A stretch of DNA of 64,000 nucleotides from the NCBI RefSeq assembly GCF_018555435.2, contig NZ_JAFEJT020000004.1:32406-96405 (forward strand). Reading direction: 5' to 3'. Shown one piece after another: positions 45,926 to 55,907 of this stretch. Made by a program: the position numbers and the translations under genes. A model generated the notes under the pieces. The model was not told the DNA's origin and did not search any database. It saw only the letters and a program-made list of their open reading frames with translations. The number at the start of each line of letters is the position of its first letter. Positions within the stretch are counted from its first letter, which is position 1. The DNA is from Bifidobacterium amazonense. GTDB lineage: Bacteria > Actinomycetota > Actinomycetes > Actinomycetales > Bifidobacteriaceae.

Positions 45926-46145
45926 GGTGCACTACCTTTCTTGTCGGTTATTGCCTGGCCATGCGCGCCCGCGTGCAGCGTCGGCCCCGTTTCCCGGGGC
46001 GTCGGCCGACCGACACGGACCGTCGCGGACATGGCGCGATATGGTGTGTGCCGGTTGACAATATTCGGTGGCTCCGGCCGTCTGCGACTACGGTCATCGC
46101 CGGGATGGCACACAAGTTTCCATGATATTGCATGGCCCATACAAA

Positions 46146-46180
46146 AACCGTCCGGCCCCTTTGACGGGAGCCGGACGGTT
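46146..46180 (-). terminator. Terminator after def
   Basis: AACCGTCCGGC (46146-46156) pairs with GCCGGACGGTT (46170-46180), and on the minus strand TTTTTG follows. Ends the acyl-CoA ligase-def unit. Confidence 0.88.
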
Positions 46181-46213
46181 CACGTGCGGCCGAGGATCCT
46201 CGGTCCGCACCGC

Positions 46214-46702
46214 CTACTTGGACGCGTGGGCGCGCATGTATCGGAGCGCTTCGCGGCGCTCCTCCTTCTCCAGACGGTCGAGATACACGTGGCCGTCAAG
46301 GTGGTCGCATTCGTGCTGCAGCATGCGTCCCATCAGGCCGCTGCCCTCGAGCACCACCTCGTTGCCGTCCAGGTCGATGCCGCGCACGCGCGCATAGTCG
46401 GCGCGACGCGTCTTGTACCATAGGCCGGGCACGGACAGGCAGCCCTCGTCGCCGTACTGCTCGCCGCTCTTCTCCTCCATCACCGGGTTGAGGATGTAGC
46501 CGATCCTGCCTTCGATATTGTACGAGAACGCGCGCAGGCTCACGCCGATCTGATTGGCCGACAGGCCGGCGCGGCCCGGGTCGTCCACGGTCTCGAGCAG
46601 GTCCTCGACGAGCCGGCGCACGGCCGGGGTGATGGACTTGATCTCGTCGCACGGGGTGCGCAGCACGGGGTCGGGCACGACCCTGATCTCACGGATTGCC
46701 AA
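46214..46702 (-). CDS. def: Peptide deformylase
   Basis: 162 residues. It removes the formyl group from new N-termini. Motif 1 reads GLSANQIGV (commonly GLAAPQIG), motif 2 EGCLSVPG and motif 3 [10 protein letters not shown], which holds the metal ligands HECDH. TTG is the start, with GAGGAG eight to nine bases upstream, and lies two bases after the stop of the acyl-CoA ligase, so the two are coupled. The Ser and Asn in motif 1 suggest a divergent class, but the catalytic residues are intact. Confidence 0.93.
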   Translation of the reverse strand: MAIREIRVVPDPVLRTPCDEIKSITPAVRRLVEDLLETVDDPGRAGLSANQIGVSLRAFSYNIEGRIGYILNPVMEEKSGEQYGDEGCLSVPGLWYKTRRADYARVRGIDLDGNEVVLEGSGLMGRMLQHECDHLDGHVYLDRLEKEERREALRYMRAHASK

Positions 46703-46704
46703 CG

Positions 46705-48792
46705 TTACTTCTCCTCGTTCTCGTTGCTGTCGTTCGTCTTGTCCTCGGCCGCCGCGCCGTCGGCCGGCGTCCCGTTCGCGTCCGCGCCGTCGGCGGATTC
46801 GGCCGACTGCCGACGAATCCGGTCCTGCATGGTGTCCAGCGCCTCGCGGACCTTCTTCGGGGTCATTTCGGACACCTGCTTGACGTTCTCCGAGGCCTGC
46901 TTGACGCTTTCGGACGCCTGCTTGACCGTTTCCGTGGTCCTGTCGAGCAGCTGCACGGTCTTCGGCAGCGGGCGGCTCGGCGACTTGGAAGTGTAGATCA
47001 CGTTCTCGATCACGTCGGCGTAGCGCTGCAGCACCTTGGGACGGACGACCTTCATGCTGGCCGTCAGCGTGCCCTTGTCCTGGCTGAACTCCTCGTCGAG
47101 GATGGCGAACTTGCGCACGGACTCGGCGCGCGACACGTTGGCGTTCGCCTGGTCGACGTACTGCTGCACGTATGCGCGCACCGCGTCGGACTGGGCGACC
47201 TCGGACATCGGCATGTCCGGATCGAGGCCCTGCGAGGCGAGCCACGAACGCGTCATCTCCGGATCGAGTTCGATCAGCGCGGAGACGAACGGCTTGCCAT
47301 CGCCGACGACGACCGCGTGGGAGACGATCGGGCACGTGCCGATCGTGTCCTCCATCGGCGCGGGGCTGATGTTCTTGCCGCCGGCGGTGATGATGATGTC
47401 CTTCTTGCGGCCGGTGATGTAGATGAACCCGTCGTCGTCGATCGTGGCGAGGTCGCCGGTGTGCAGCCAGCCGTCCGGCTCCAGGACCTCCTTGGTGAGT
47501 TCGGGCTGCTTGTAGTAGCCGAGGAACACGCTTTCGCCGCGGATGAGCAGCTCGTCGTCGTCCGCGAGCCTGACTTCGGCGCAGCCGGGGTGGCCGACCG
47601 AGCCGACGCGGTTGGAGTCCTGGAAGTTGACCATGCACGGCGCGGCCGTTTCGGTCATGCCGTAGCCCTGGATGAACGTGATGCCGTCGAGCCCGTTGAA
47701 GAAGTGGGCCAGATCGACGTTGAGCGGCGCGCCGCCGCAGGCGAGGTACTTGAGGTTGGGGCCGAGCGCCGAACGGATGGACGCGCCGACCGTCTTCATG
47801 AAGAACGCGTGCTCGATGCGCGCCGACAGCGGGTGGCGGCCCGTCTCCTGGGCGTCCTTCGACCACTGCACGAAATGCTTGACGGCGCGCGCGAACACGC
47901 GGCCCTGGATGCCATTGCCAGCCTTCTGCGAGGCGGCGTTGTACACCTTCTCGAACACGCGCGGCACGCCGAGCAGATAGGTGGGCTTGAAGCCGCGCAG
48001 GTCGGCCAGCAGGTGCTTGGCGCCGGGGATGTAGCCGACCACGCCGTGCGAGCCGATGGCCACGTACTGGATGTAGCGCGCGAAGCAGTGCGCCAGCGGC
48101 AGGAACAGCAGCAGGCGGCTCGGCTGGTAGAGCATGTCGTTGAGCACCTCGTAGCCGTTGAGCACGGTGTGCGTGAAGTTGCGGTGCGAGAGCATCGCGC
48201 CCTTGGGCTTGCCGGTGGAGCCGGAGGTGTACACGATCGTGGCCATGTCGTCGGCCTTCACGCGCGCGATGGCCCGGTCGAGCTCCTCGTCGGGCACGGC
48301 CTCGCCGAAGTCCGCCACGGCGTCGAGGCCGGCGGCCTTGAAGTTGAACACGTACTTGAGCTTCTCGCGACCCGAGCGGATCTGGTCAAGCGTGAGCGCG
48401 TGGTCGTAGTCGCCGGCGAAGGCGATGACCGGATCCACGTCGGCGACGATGTTCGCCGCCTGCTTGGGCGAGTCGGTCTCGTAGATCGGCACGCTGACCG
48501 CGCCGATGGCGGCGCACGCGAAATCGACGACGCCCCACTCGTAGCAGGTCGCCGAATAGATGACGACCATGCTGCCGGGCTTGACGCCGAGGCCCATGAG
48601 GCCCTTGGCCACCTGACGGACGCGCTCCTGCATCTGCCCGGCGGTCACGTCGTGCCATTGGCGCGTCCCGTCGTCCTGCCATTGGGCGATCAGGTCGTCG
48701 GGATCGCGCGACGCACGCGCGGCCAGCAGCGAATATATGGTGTCCTGTTCCGTCGTCGGACGGATCGTTTTCACGGAGTATTCACGCAACAT
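46705..48792 (-). CDS. Long-chain fatty acid-CoA ligase (AMP-forming)
   Basis: 695 residues. It activates fatty acids to acyl-CoA. The AMP motif [18 protein letters not shown] lies near residue 185, [15 protein letters not shown] near 375, and [33 protein letters not shown] near 450. The last 75 residues are extra: a repeated [20 protein letters not shown] segment, probably helical, then an acidic Asn/Glu tail. It may anchor the enzyme to membrane or partner. In an organism without beta-oxidation it most likely recycles exogenous fatty acids into lipids. Confidence 0.88.
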   Translation of the reverse strand: MLREYSVKTIRPTTEQDTIYSLLAARASRDPDDLIAQWQDDGTRQWHDVTAGQMQERVRQVAKGLMGLGVKPGSMVVIYSATCYEWGVVDFACAAIGAVSVPIYETDSPKQAANIVADVDPVIAFAGDYDHALTLDQIRSGREKLKYVFNFKAAGLDAVADFGEAVPDEELDRAIARVKADDMATIVYTSGSTGKPKGAMLSHRNFTHTVLNGYEVLNDMLYQPSRLLLFLPLAHCFARYIQYVAIGSHGVVGYIPGAKHLLADLRGFKPTYLLGVPRVFEKVYNAASQKAGNGIQGRVFARAVKHFVQWSKDAQETGRHPLSARIEHAFFMKTVGASIRSALGPNLKYLACGGAPLNVDLAHFFNGLDGITFIQGYGMTETAAPCMVNFQDSNRVGSVGHPGCAEVRLADDDELLIRGESVFLGYYKQPELTKEVLEPDGWLHTGDLATIDDDGFIYITGRKKDIIITAGGKNISPAPMEDTIGTCPIVSHAVVVGDGKPFVSALIELDPEMTRSWLASQGLDPDMPMSEVAQSDAVRAYVQQYVDQANANVSRAESVRKFAILDEEFSQDKGTLTASMKVVRPKVLQRYADVIENVIYTSKSPSRPLPKTVQLLDRTTETVKQASESVKQASENVKQVSEMTPKKVREALDTMQDRIRRQSAESADGADANGTPADGAAAEDKTNDSNENEEK

Positions 48793-48847
48793 ACCAGCTA
48801 TGATAGCGCCGTGCGCGCCGCCGGACGCGCGCGCCGCGCATGGTCCG

Positions 48848-49333
48848 CTAGCCCACGTCGGCCATCACGCACATCCATCGGCATCCGATCCTCTGCAGGA
48901 CGATGTTCACCCAGTGGTGCTCCGTCCCGATGGTCAGATGGACGTGCATCTCGAGCTTGTCGGGGCTGACCAGCATGCCGTTGAGCGATTGGGGGACGAC
49001 CGGCAGCGAGCCCATGCGATGCCCGCGCTCCGGATGCTCCATCGCGTCGCGGCGAAGGATGATGGCCATGTTGTCGAGCTTGCGCAGGGCCTGCCCGGTG
49101 ATGCTGCGCTGCAGCCGCTCCAGCGGGAAACGGTCGCGCACCGCGTCCGTCGCCATGCATGAGATCCGGCACGTCGACATCGCCAGGGCCCTGCACTGCA
49201 CGGAATCCACCTCCCCGACGAAGCACCGCGCTATCCGGTAGGGCACCGGCTTGTTCGACATCTCCAGCTGGAGGAAGCCCTCCTCGGCCGGAATGGGGTC
49301 TCGCCTCCACGCCCGAAACGCAGCATCCTCCAT
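48848..49333 (-). CDS. Rv3235/DUF6459-like protein
   Basis: 161 residues. The second half, FPLERLQRSITGQALRKLDNMAI then KLEMHVHLTIGTEHHWVNIVLQRIGCRWMCVMADVG, has the layout of Rv3235-family proteins: a helix followed by a domain that ends in a W-x-C pattern. The N-terminal 60 residues are unrecognised. Function unknown; the family is usually near secA, which is not here. AAGGTGG precedes the ATG. Confidence 0.5.
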   Translation of the reverse strand: MEDAAFRAWRRDPIPAEEGFLQLEMSNKPVPYRIARCFVGEVDSVQCRALAMSTCRISCMATDAVRDRFPLERLQRSITGQALRKLDNMAIILRRDAMEHPERGHRMGSLPVVPQSLNGMLVSPDKLEMHVHLTIGTEHHWVNIVLQRIGCRWMCVMADVG

Positions 49334-49431
49334 GATCCACCTTCTCCCCTTGAGATCGGCGGCGCGCCGCCTGTCGCGGCCTGCGCCGAGGCGCCGTCCC
49401 CGGCGCCTTCCCCCACTCCACCATACGAAAA

Positions 49432-49455
49432 GGCCCCCGTCAACGGACGGGGGCC
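49432..49455 (-). terminator. Terminator after guaB3
   Basis: GGCCCCCGTC (49432-49441) pairs exactly with GACGGGGGCC (49446-49455). On the minus strand TTTTCG follows. It ends the guaB3 transcript 50 bases after its stop. Confidence 0.85.
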
Positions 49456-49506
49456 AAATTGTGGATATGTTGAGAAATGTGGATAACCGCGGACCGCGGT
49501 CTTCGG

Positions 49507-50628
49507 TCAGCGGCCGTACGGGGTGACGACCACGTTGCAGCGTTGGAAGTTCTTGACGTCCACGTAGCCGGTGGAGGCCATGGCACGGCGCAGAGCGCCG
49601 ATGTAGTTGACCTGGCCGTCGGCCTGGTGGCTGGGTCCGAACAGGATCTGCTCGAGGGAGCCGACCGTGCCCACGTTCGTGCGGAAACCGCGCGGCAGCG
49701 TCTGATGGCGCGCCTCGGAACCCCAGTGCATGCCGCGGCCGGGCGCCTCGGTGGCGCGTGCCAGCGGCGCGCCGAGCATCACCGCGTCGGCGCCCATGGC
49801 GAGCGCCTTGACGAAGCTGCCGGAGTCGCCCATGCCGCCGTCGGCGATGACCTGCACGTAGCGGCCGCCGGACTCGTCCATGTAGTCGCGGCGGGCCTCG
49901 GCCACGTCGGCGATGGCGGTGGCCATCGGCGCGTGCACGCCGATCGTCTTGCGCGTGGCGGAGACGGCGCCGCCGCCGAAGCCGACGAGCACGCCGGCCG
50001 CGCCGGTGCGCATCAGGTGCAGGGCGGCCGTGTAGTTGGCCGCGCCGCCGACGATGACCGGCACGTCGAGGTCGTAGATGAACTTCTTGAGGTTGAGCGG
50101 CTCATGGTCGCGGCTGACGTGCTCGGCGGAGACGACGGTGCCGCGGATGACGAACAGGTCGACGCCCGCGTCGACCACGGTCGAATAGAACTGCTGGGTG
50201 CGCTGCGGGGAGAGCGCGCCGGCGACGGTGACGCCCGCGTCGCGGATCTCGTGCAGGCGCTTGGTGATCAGCTCGGGCTTGACCGGCTCGGCGTAGATCT
50301 GCTGGATGCGCGTCGTCGCCTCGTCGGCGGGCAGATCGGCGATCTCGTCGAACAGGGGCTCGGGGTTCTCGTAGCGGGTCCACAGGCCTTCCAGGTCGAG
50401 CACGCCGAGCGCGCCCATCTTGCCCATCGCGATGGCGGTGGCGGGGCTGGTGACCGAGTCCATCGGCGCGCCGATGACCGGCACATCGAACTCGTAGGCG
50501 TCCACCTGCCACGAGGTGGAGACGTCCTCGGGGTCGCGCGTGCGACGGGAGGGGACGATGGCGACGTCGTCCAGCGAGTAGGCCAGACGGCCCTTCTTGC
50601 CCAAACCGATTTCAATTTCCTGAGACAT
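49507..50628 (-). CDS. guaB3: GuaB3 family IMP dehydrogenase-related protein
   Basis: 373 residues, TIM barrel without CBS domains. SLDDVAIVPSRRTRDP, FDVPVIGAPMDSVTSP and the ending GALRRAMASTGYVDVKNFQ match actinobacterial GuaB3. The loop where IMPDH has its catalytic Cys reads GFGGGAVSATRKTIG, so that Cys is absent. Actual reaction is unsettled; true IMP dehydrogenase is expected to be encoded elsewhere. ATG at 50628 is preferred, although the Shine-Dalgarno sequence is poor. Confidence 0.85.
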   Translation of the reverse strand: MSQEIEIGLGKKGRLAYSLDDVAIVPSRRTRDPEDVSTSWQVDAYEFDVPVIGAPMDSVTSPATAIAMGKMGALGVLDLEGLWTRYENPEPLFDEIADLPADEATTRIQQIYAEPVKPELITKRLHEIRDAGVTVAGALSPQRTQQFYSTVVDAGVDLFVIRGTVVSAEHVSRDHEPLNLKKFIYDLDVPVIVGGAANYTAALHLMRTGAAGVLVGFGGGAVSATRKTIGVHAPMATAIADVAEARRDYMDESGGRYVQVIADGGMGDSGSFVKALAMGADAVMLGAPLARATEAPGRGMHWGSEARHQTLPRGFRTNVGTVGSLEQILFGPSHQADGQVNYIGALRRAMASTGYVDVKNFQRCNVVVTPYGR

Positions 50629-50742
50629 GATGCCAAGGCTAATGCCGGCTCGTGACAGTCCGCGTTTCGGATATGGCACCGGCCCGCGTTACAAACATGC
50701 GCTATGACTTGACCCATATCGCCAACCACCCAAGGAGACAGC

Positions 50743-51963
50743 ATGGCCAAAATCAAGGTCGAAGGCAAGGTCGTCGAACTCGACGGCGACGAGATGACGC
50801 GCGTCATCTGGAAGGACATCAAGGATCGTCTGATCCTGCCCTATCTGGACGTGGATCTCGATTACTACGATCTGGGCATCGAGAACCGCGACGCCACCGA
50901 CGATCAGGTGACCGTCGACGCGGCGCACGCGATCCAGCGCGAGCACGTCGGCGTCAAGTGCGCCACGATCACGCCGGACGAGGCGCGTGTCAAGGAGTTC
51001 GGCCTGAAGAAGATGTGGAAGTCGCCGAACGGCACGATCCGCAACATCCTGGGCGGCACGATCTTCCGCGAGCCGATCGTCATGAGCAACGTGCCGCGTC
51101 TGGTGCCGGGCTGGACCAAGCCGATCGTCGTGGCCCGCCACGCGTTCGGCGACCAGTACAAGGCCACCGACTTCAAGGTGCCGGGAGCCGGCCGGCTGAC
51201 CGTCACGTTCACGCCCGCCGACGGCTCGGAGCCGATCGAGCACGTCGTCTACGACTACGGCGAGGACGGCGGCGTGGCGCAGGTGCAGTACAACGTGAAC
51301 GATTCGATCCGCGGCTTTGCGCGCGCCTGCTTCAACTACGGCCTGATGCGCCACTACCCGGTGTACCTGTCCACGAAGAACACGATCCTCAAGGCGTACG
51401 ACGGCCAGTTCAAGGACATCTTCGCCGAGGTGTACGAGACGGAGTACAAGGAGCGTTTCGAGGCCGCCGGACTCACCTACGAGCACCGCCTCATCGACGA
51501 CATGGTGGCCAGCTCGCTCAAGTGGCATGGCGGCTACATCTGGGCCTGCAAGAACTACGACGGCGACGTGCAGTCCGACTCGGTGGCCCAGGGCTTCGGC
51601 TCGCTGGGACTCATGACCTCGGTGCTCATGACCCCGGACGGCCAGACCGTGGAGGCCGAGGCCGCGCACGGCACGGTGACGCGCCACTACCGCCGCTGGC
51701 AGAAGGGAGAGAAGACCTCCACGAACCCGATCGCCTCGATCTTCGCGTGGACCGGCGGCCTCAAGCACCGCGCCGACCTCGACGGCACGCCCGAGGTGCG
51801 CCACTTCGCCGAAACGCTGGAGAAGGTGATCGTCGACACCGTCGAGGGCGGCCAGATGACCAAGGACCTCGCGATGCTCATCGGCCCCGACCAGCCGTGG
51901 CTCGACACGGAGGGCTTCATGAACGCACTCGACGAGAACCTCGCCAAGGCGCTCGTCGCCTGA
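50743..51963 (+). CDS. icd: Isocitrate dehydrogenase (NADP+)
   Basis: 406 residues, homodimeric type. It oxidises isocitrate to 2-oxoglutarate, needed for glutamate synthesis in organisms with a partial TCA cycle. [20 protein letters not shown] is the N-terminal signature. The NADP and metal regions include [23 protein letters not shown] and [19 protein letters not shown] motif. CAAGGAGA precedes the ATG. Single gene; the next gene begins after 170 bases. Confidence 0.97.
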   Translation: MAKIKVEGKVVELDGDEMTRVIWKDIKDRLILPYLDVDLDYYDLGIENRDATDDQVTVDAAHAIQREHVGVKCATITPDEARVKEFGLKKMWKSPNGTIRNILGGTIFREPIVMSNVPRLVPGWTKPIVVARHAFGDQYKATDFKVPGAGRLTVTFTPADGSEPIEHVVYDYGEDGGVAQVQYNVNDSIRGFARACFNYGLMRHYPVYLSTKNTILKAYDGQFKDIFAEVYETEYKERFEAAGLTYEHRLIDDMVASSLKWHGGYIWACKNYDGDVQSDSVAQGFGSLGLMTSVLMTPDGQTVEAEAAHGTVTRHYRRWQKGEKTSTNPIASIFAWTGGLKHRADLDGTPEVRHFAETLEKVIVDTVEGGQMTKDLAMLIGPDQPWLDTEGFMNALDENLAKALVA

Positions 51964-52134
51964 GGTTCCGACCGTCCCGTCCGGATCCGTCGGAGCAGCG
52001 GCCCGTCCGTCCCCTATGCCCCCGGGGTCGACGGGCCGTCGTCATATACGTCGTCCTGCGCATCCGGGACAAGGTGACAGGCCATCGACTAGAATCGTCC
52101 TGCGAAGACACACCCCACGACGGAGGATTTGGAC

Positions 52135-53688
52135 ATGGCTTTCCGGGACACACGCATCGCACGCCGGCTGATCGCACCGCTGGTCGCGGCCGGCATGGCG
52201 ATGTCCCTCGCCTCCTGCGCCGCACGGCCCGCGTCGGACGATGCGGCCGCCGGCGGCTCGCAGAGCGCCTCGACCGGCAGCGTCGCCGTCTTCACCCCGT
52301 CCGACGGAGTGACCCTTTCGGGGGACACCCCGCTCAACAAGTGGACGAAGTTCGTCCCGGAGCTGACCGCCGCCCTGAAAAAGGCCGGCGTCGCCAAGAA
52401 ACGCATCGAGACGACCTCGTCGGACAGTCTCGACAAGCAGAGCCGCGACGTGCAGGACTTCGTCGTCGACCGTGTCTCCGCGACGTCGTCCGGCGACGCG
52501 GCGGCCACGACGATCGTCATCGCCCCGGTGACCTCACCCGACGACACGGTGCGCCAGTACGGCGACTACGTCGACCAGCAGGTGGGCTCGTCGTCCGACG
52601 GCACGTCCGGCACGTCCGACGACCAGACGCTGCAGGACGCCGAGTCGCGACTGCGCTCCGCGCTGACGCTCGCACGCGAGAACGGCATGCATGTGGTCAT
52701 GCTCGCCGGCTCGCTGGACGGCTTCAGGCCGGACGTCTACGTGCGCATGTCCACCGCGGAGGAGATCGGCCGCGTGCAGGCGACCAAGATGGTCGACAAG
52801 CTCGACCTGGAGAAGGCCAGCACCGACAACCCGAAGAACATCGAGGTGCTGCTCGCGTGCACGCCCGCCTCCGGGGACGATGGGAACGCCGAGGCCTGCG
52901 CGGACGGGGACGGCGCCGCATTCGCCGCGGAGACGTTCCGCGGCGCATGGTCCGTGCTGCAGCCGTACTTCAAGTCCGGTCAGGCGGTCAGCCCGTCCGG
53001 CACGCTCGACAAGGACACCGGTTCGGACGACTGGCGCAGCGTCGCGTTCTCCTCGGCCGAGGACGACGACGTGGCCGCGCAGCTGCGCGAACGGCTCAGC
53101 ATGGACGGCAAGGGCAAGCCGCAGACGCACACGCGCATCGACGGCGTCATCGCGATGAACGACCACACGGCCGCGCTCGTGGCCAAGGAGCTTGGGGAAC
53201 TGGGCTACACGGGGTCCGCCGCCGACATCAACCCGTCGATCACCATCTCCGGCATCGTGGAGAACATCACCGGCAAAAAGGACCTGCAGCGGGACAAGGT
53301 CCCCGATCCGATCAAGGCCCCGGAGGAGCAGGCCGGCACAACGGACGCCGACGGGCAGAAGGCCGCCGACGAGGCCAATTCGCGGTGGCCGATCATCACC
53401 GGATACGGCGCCTACGTGGACTCCATGCCGCTGATCGTCTCCGGACAGCAGTGGATGACCGCGCTCGAGGACCGTGCGGCGCTCGCGCAGGACACGGCCA
53501 CGGTGTGCGTGAAGCTCAACGCCGGCGAGACGGTCAGCAGGAACACGCTCTCGTTCGTCTCCCCCGGCAAGGTCGACGGCGTCAACGTGCCCACCGTCAG
53601 CGAGGATCTGGTCGCGGTGAGCGCCTCCAATCTCAAGACCGCGCTCATCGACCCCGGATACATCACACCGGCCGACGCCGGGCTGTAA
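52135..53688 (+). CDS. Lipoprotein, periplasmic sugar-binding-like
   Basis: 517 residues. A basic start (RDTRIARRL), hydrophobic stretch and lipobox LASC (Cys at 24) mark it as a surface lipoprotein. The body resembles a type 1 periplasmic-binding fold: VVMLAGSLDGFRPDVYVRMSTAEEIGRVQATKMVDKL in the first lobe and DGVIAMNDHTAALVAKELGELGY in the hinge region. No transporter genes are adjacent, so it may be an orphan receptor or structural. ATG at 52135 follows GGAGG at eight bases. Confidence 0.78.
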   Translation: MAFRDTRIARRLIAPLVAAGMAMSLASCAARPASDDAAAGGSQSASTGSVAVFTPSDGVTLSGDTPLNKWTKFVPELTAALKKAGVAKKRIETTSSDSLDKQSRDVQDFVVDRVSATSSGDAAATTIVIAPVTSPDDTVRQYGDYVDQQVGSSSDGTSGTSDDQTLQDAESRLRSALTLARENGMHVVMLAGSLDGFRPDVYVRMSTAEEIGRVQATKMVDKLDLEKASTDNPKNIEVLLACTPASGDDGNAEACADGDGAAFAAETFRGAWSVLQPYFKSGQAVSPSGTLDKDTGSDDWRSVAFSSAEDDDVAAQLRERLSMDGKGKPQTHTRIDGVIAMNDHTAALVAKELGELGYTGSAADINPSITISGIVENITGKKDLQRDKVPDPIKAPEEQAGTTDADGQKAADEANSRWPIITGYGAYVDSMPLIVSGQQWMTALEDRAALAQDTATVCVKLNAGETVSRNTLSFVSPGKVDGVNVPTVSEDLVAVSASNLKTALIDPGYITPADAGL

Positions 53689-53708
53689 GGCCCGCTCCCG
53701 CTTCCCGC

Positions 53709-53750
53709 GAGCCCTGCAACGACCGTTCCGCGACGCCCGTTGCAGGGCTC
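53709..53750 (+). terminator. Hairpin after the lipoprotein gene
   Basis: GAGCCCTGCAACG (53709-53721) is exactly complementary to 53738-53750. It starts 20 bases after the stop. U-less. The next 140 bases to yraN show no gene. Confidence 0.65.
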
Positions 53751-53896
53751 TCGCATGCCGTCGACCCGTCGATTGTGGACGACACGCCGGAATTGTCCAC
53801 ATGGAGTTATCCACAACACGCCGATGGGTCGAGCCTGCGTCCACAGACCCCGGTCCGGCTTGCGGACGGATCGCGCCTCTGATGCACTTGGATCCC

Positions 53897-54349
53897 ATGA
53901 ACACCGCCACATACACCGCAACCCCCTGTCCTCCGGCCATCGACCATCCCGCCGGAGCCGGCGACCTTGCCTCCCGGCTCGGCCGCCCGGACCTGTCGCC
54001 CAGGCAGCTCGGCGCCATGGGCGAACGATACGCCGCGGACCGGCTGGAACGAGCCGGCTACACGATCCTCGACCGCAACTGGCATTCACGCTATGGGGAG
54101 CTCGACGTGATCGCGATGACGCCGGACAGCGTCATCGTGTTCGTCGAGGTCAAGACGCGGCGCAACGCACGCTACGGACCGCCGCAGGAGGCCGTGACGG
54201 CGCGCAAGCGGCTCGCCCTGCGCCGCGCCGGCGTGCAATGGCTGATGGAACGGCGCATCCCGCACCGCGGCATCCGTTTCGACGTGATCGCGATCACCGC
54301 CCCGTTGAACGGCACCGTCTCGGTCAACCACATCCGGGAGGCGTTCTGA
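53897..54349 (+). CDS. YraN family endonuclease-like protein (UPF0102)
   Basis: About 150 residues from ATG 53897; ATG 53882 would add five. The restriction-like fold shows LGAMGERYAADRLERAGYTILDRNW, then GELDVIAMTPDSVIVFVEVKTRR, where GELD and EVK are the likely catalytic Asp, Glu and Lys. Function unproven; often found with competence or replication genes. Its stop overlaps the ATG of comM (TGATG), so coupled. Confidence 0.88.
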   Translation: MNTATYTATPCPPAIDHPAGAGDLASRLGRPDLSPRQLGAMGERYAADRLERAGYTILDRNWHSRYGELDVIAMTPDSVIVFVEVKTRRNARYGPPQEAVTARKRLALRRAGVQWLMERRIPHRGIRFDVIAITAPLNGTVSVNHIREAF

Positions 54350-55881
54350 TGGCCATCGGCAGCGCATTATCGGTCGGCCTGCTCGGGCTCAAGGCCTTCA
54401 TCATCCAGATCCAGGCGTTCATCTCTCCCGGACTGCCGTACTTCAGCGTGATCGGGCTGCCGGACACCTCGTTGAGCGAATCGCGAGAACGCGTGAAATC
54501 CGCATGCCAGGCGAGCGGGTTCCGCTGGCCCGAGACGCGCGTCACCGTGAACCTGTCCCCCGCATCCATGCCCAAACGCGGCTCCTCGCATGACCTGGCC
54601 ATTGCGGCGAGCGTGCTCAGCGCGTCCGGCGCGATACCGCACGACTGTCTGGCGGAGACGATCGTGCTCGGCGAGGTGAACCTCGACGGCACGGTGCTGC
54701 CGATCCACGGACTGCTGCCGATCCTGCTGCACGCCCGCGAGCGCGGCGTGAGGTGTCTGATCGTGCCGCAGGCCAACGAAGGCGAGGCGGCGCTGGTCGA
54801 TGGACCGGAGGTGATCTGCGTGAGGCATGTCGGCGAGCTGATCGAACTGATGGGCGGCCGGGCCCGGTATGCGCCGCCGGACGGGACCGTGGCCTCCGAA
54901 TCGGCGCATGCCGCACCGTTCACGCCTCCCGCGATGGGCGACATGAGCGAGGTGGTGGGCCAGCGTATGACGAAGTGGGCGTTAAAGGTCGCGGCCGCGG
55001 GCGGACATCATCTGCTGATGACCGGACCGCCGGGTTCGGGCAAGACGATGCTTGCCTCGCGTATGCCGGGCATCATGTGCCCGCTCAATTCCGCCGAGCA
55101 GCTGGAGGTGGCGTCCATCCGTTCGCTGTGCGGGGTGCTGCCCGGCTATGGCATCTCCGATGTGCCGCCGTTCGAGGCGCCGCATCACACGTCGTCGACC
55201 GCCGCGCTGGTGGGCGGCGGCAGCGGGCTCGCCACGCCGGGCGCCATCACGCGGGCGCATCGCGGCGTGCTGTTCATGGACGAGGCGCCGGAGTTCTCTT
55301 CGCGCACGTTGCAGACGTTGCGCGAACCGCTGGAGTCCGGGTATGTCGCCTTGTCCCGTTCGAAGGGCTCGACCTACTATCCGGCTCGCTTCCAATTGGT
55401 CATGGCGGCGAATCCGTGCCCGTGCGGGTTCTCGTACGGCACCGGTGAACGCTGCACGTGCAGGCAGAAGGACCGCGTCCGGTATTTTTCCCGGCTGTCG
55501 GGGCCGATTCTCGACCGTATCGACATTCAGGTGGAGGTGCCTCCGGTGGAGCGTATCGGCGGCAGCGGCGACGGCGAGGCCGTGGAGACCAGCCGCGACA
55601 TGCGCCGGTCGGTGGTGGTCGCGCGGATGACGGCGCGGGAGCGCTTCGCCCGCGAGGGCTGGTCGTGCAACGCGCAGGCGTCGGGCGAGTGGCTGCACGC
55701 GCATACGTCGACGAAGGCGCTGGAACTGGTGAACCGTGCGCTCGAATCGAGGCGGTTGAGTCTGCGCGGCGCGGATCGTGCGATGCGGCTGGCATGGACG
55801 TTGGCCGATCTGTCGGGGCGCACGTCTCCGGGGTGCGAGGAGATGAATCAGGGCATCATGCTGCGTACGAGGGTGACGTGA
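54349..55881 (+). CDS. comM: ComM/YifB Mg-chelatase-like AAA+ helicase
   Basis: 510 residues. ComM homologues drive branch migration during integration of transforming DNA. The N-terminal Lon-protease-like domain has VGLPDTSLSESRERVKSA and LSPASMPKRGSSHDLAIA. The AAA+ core has Walker A TGPPGSGKTML (near 222), Walker B GVLFMDEAPEF and ANPCPCG with CTCRQ. The C-terminal lid has LSGPILDRIDIQVEV. Coupled to yraN and dprA by overlapping stop/start codons. Confidence 0.93.
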   Translation: MAIGSALSVGLLGLKAFIIQIQAFISPGLPYFSVIGLPDTSLSESRERVKSACQASGFRWPETRVTVNLSPASMPKRGSSHDLAIAASVLSASGAIPHDCLAETIVLGEVNLDGTVLPIHGLLPILLHARERGVRCLIVPQANEGEAALVDGPEVICVRHVGELIELMGGRARYAPPDGTVASESAHAAPFTPPAMGDMSEVVGQRMTKWALKVAAAGGHHLLMTGPPGSGKTMLASRMPGIMCPLNSAEQLEVASIRSLCGVLPGYGISDVPPFEAPHHTSSTAALVGGGSGLATPGAITRAHRGVLFMDEAPEFSSRTLQTLREPLESGYVALSRSKGSTYYPARFQLVMAANPCPCGFSYGTGERCTCRQKDRVRYFSRLSGPILDRIDIQVEVPPVERIGGSGDGEAVETSRDMRRSVVVARMTARERFAREGWSCNAQASGEWLHAHTSTKALELVNRALESRRLSLRGADRAMRLAWTLADLSGRTSPGCEEMNQGIMLRTRVT

Positions 55882-55907
55882 GCGGTGCCATGGACGGGAG
55901 GGATGCC

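Noticed and set aside
45970..46030. An S2-binding leader structure before rpsB
   Set aside because: Only a short GGCCCCG/CGGGGC hairpin is visible in a GC-rich region, and I could not match it to a known ribosomal-protein leader.
46696..48969. A 757-codon plus-strand frame opposite the acyl-CoA ligase
   Set aside because: Antisense shadow: the composition is Val/Ala/Leu/His/Asp repeats without motifs, and the ligase on the minus strand has all family motifs.
50652..53882. A 1076-codon plus-strand frame across icd and the lipoprotein
   Set aside because: It is a shifted frame of two real genes, rich in Arg, Gly and His with no domain, as expected from high-GC sequence.
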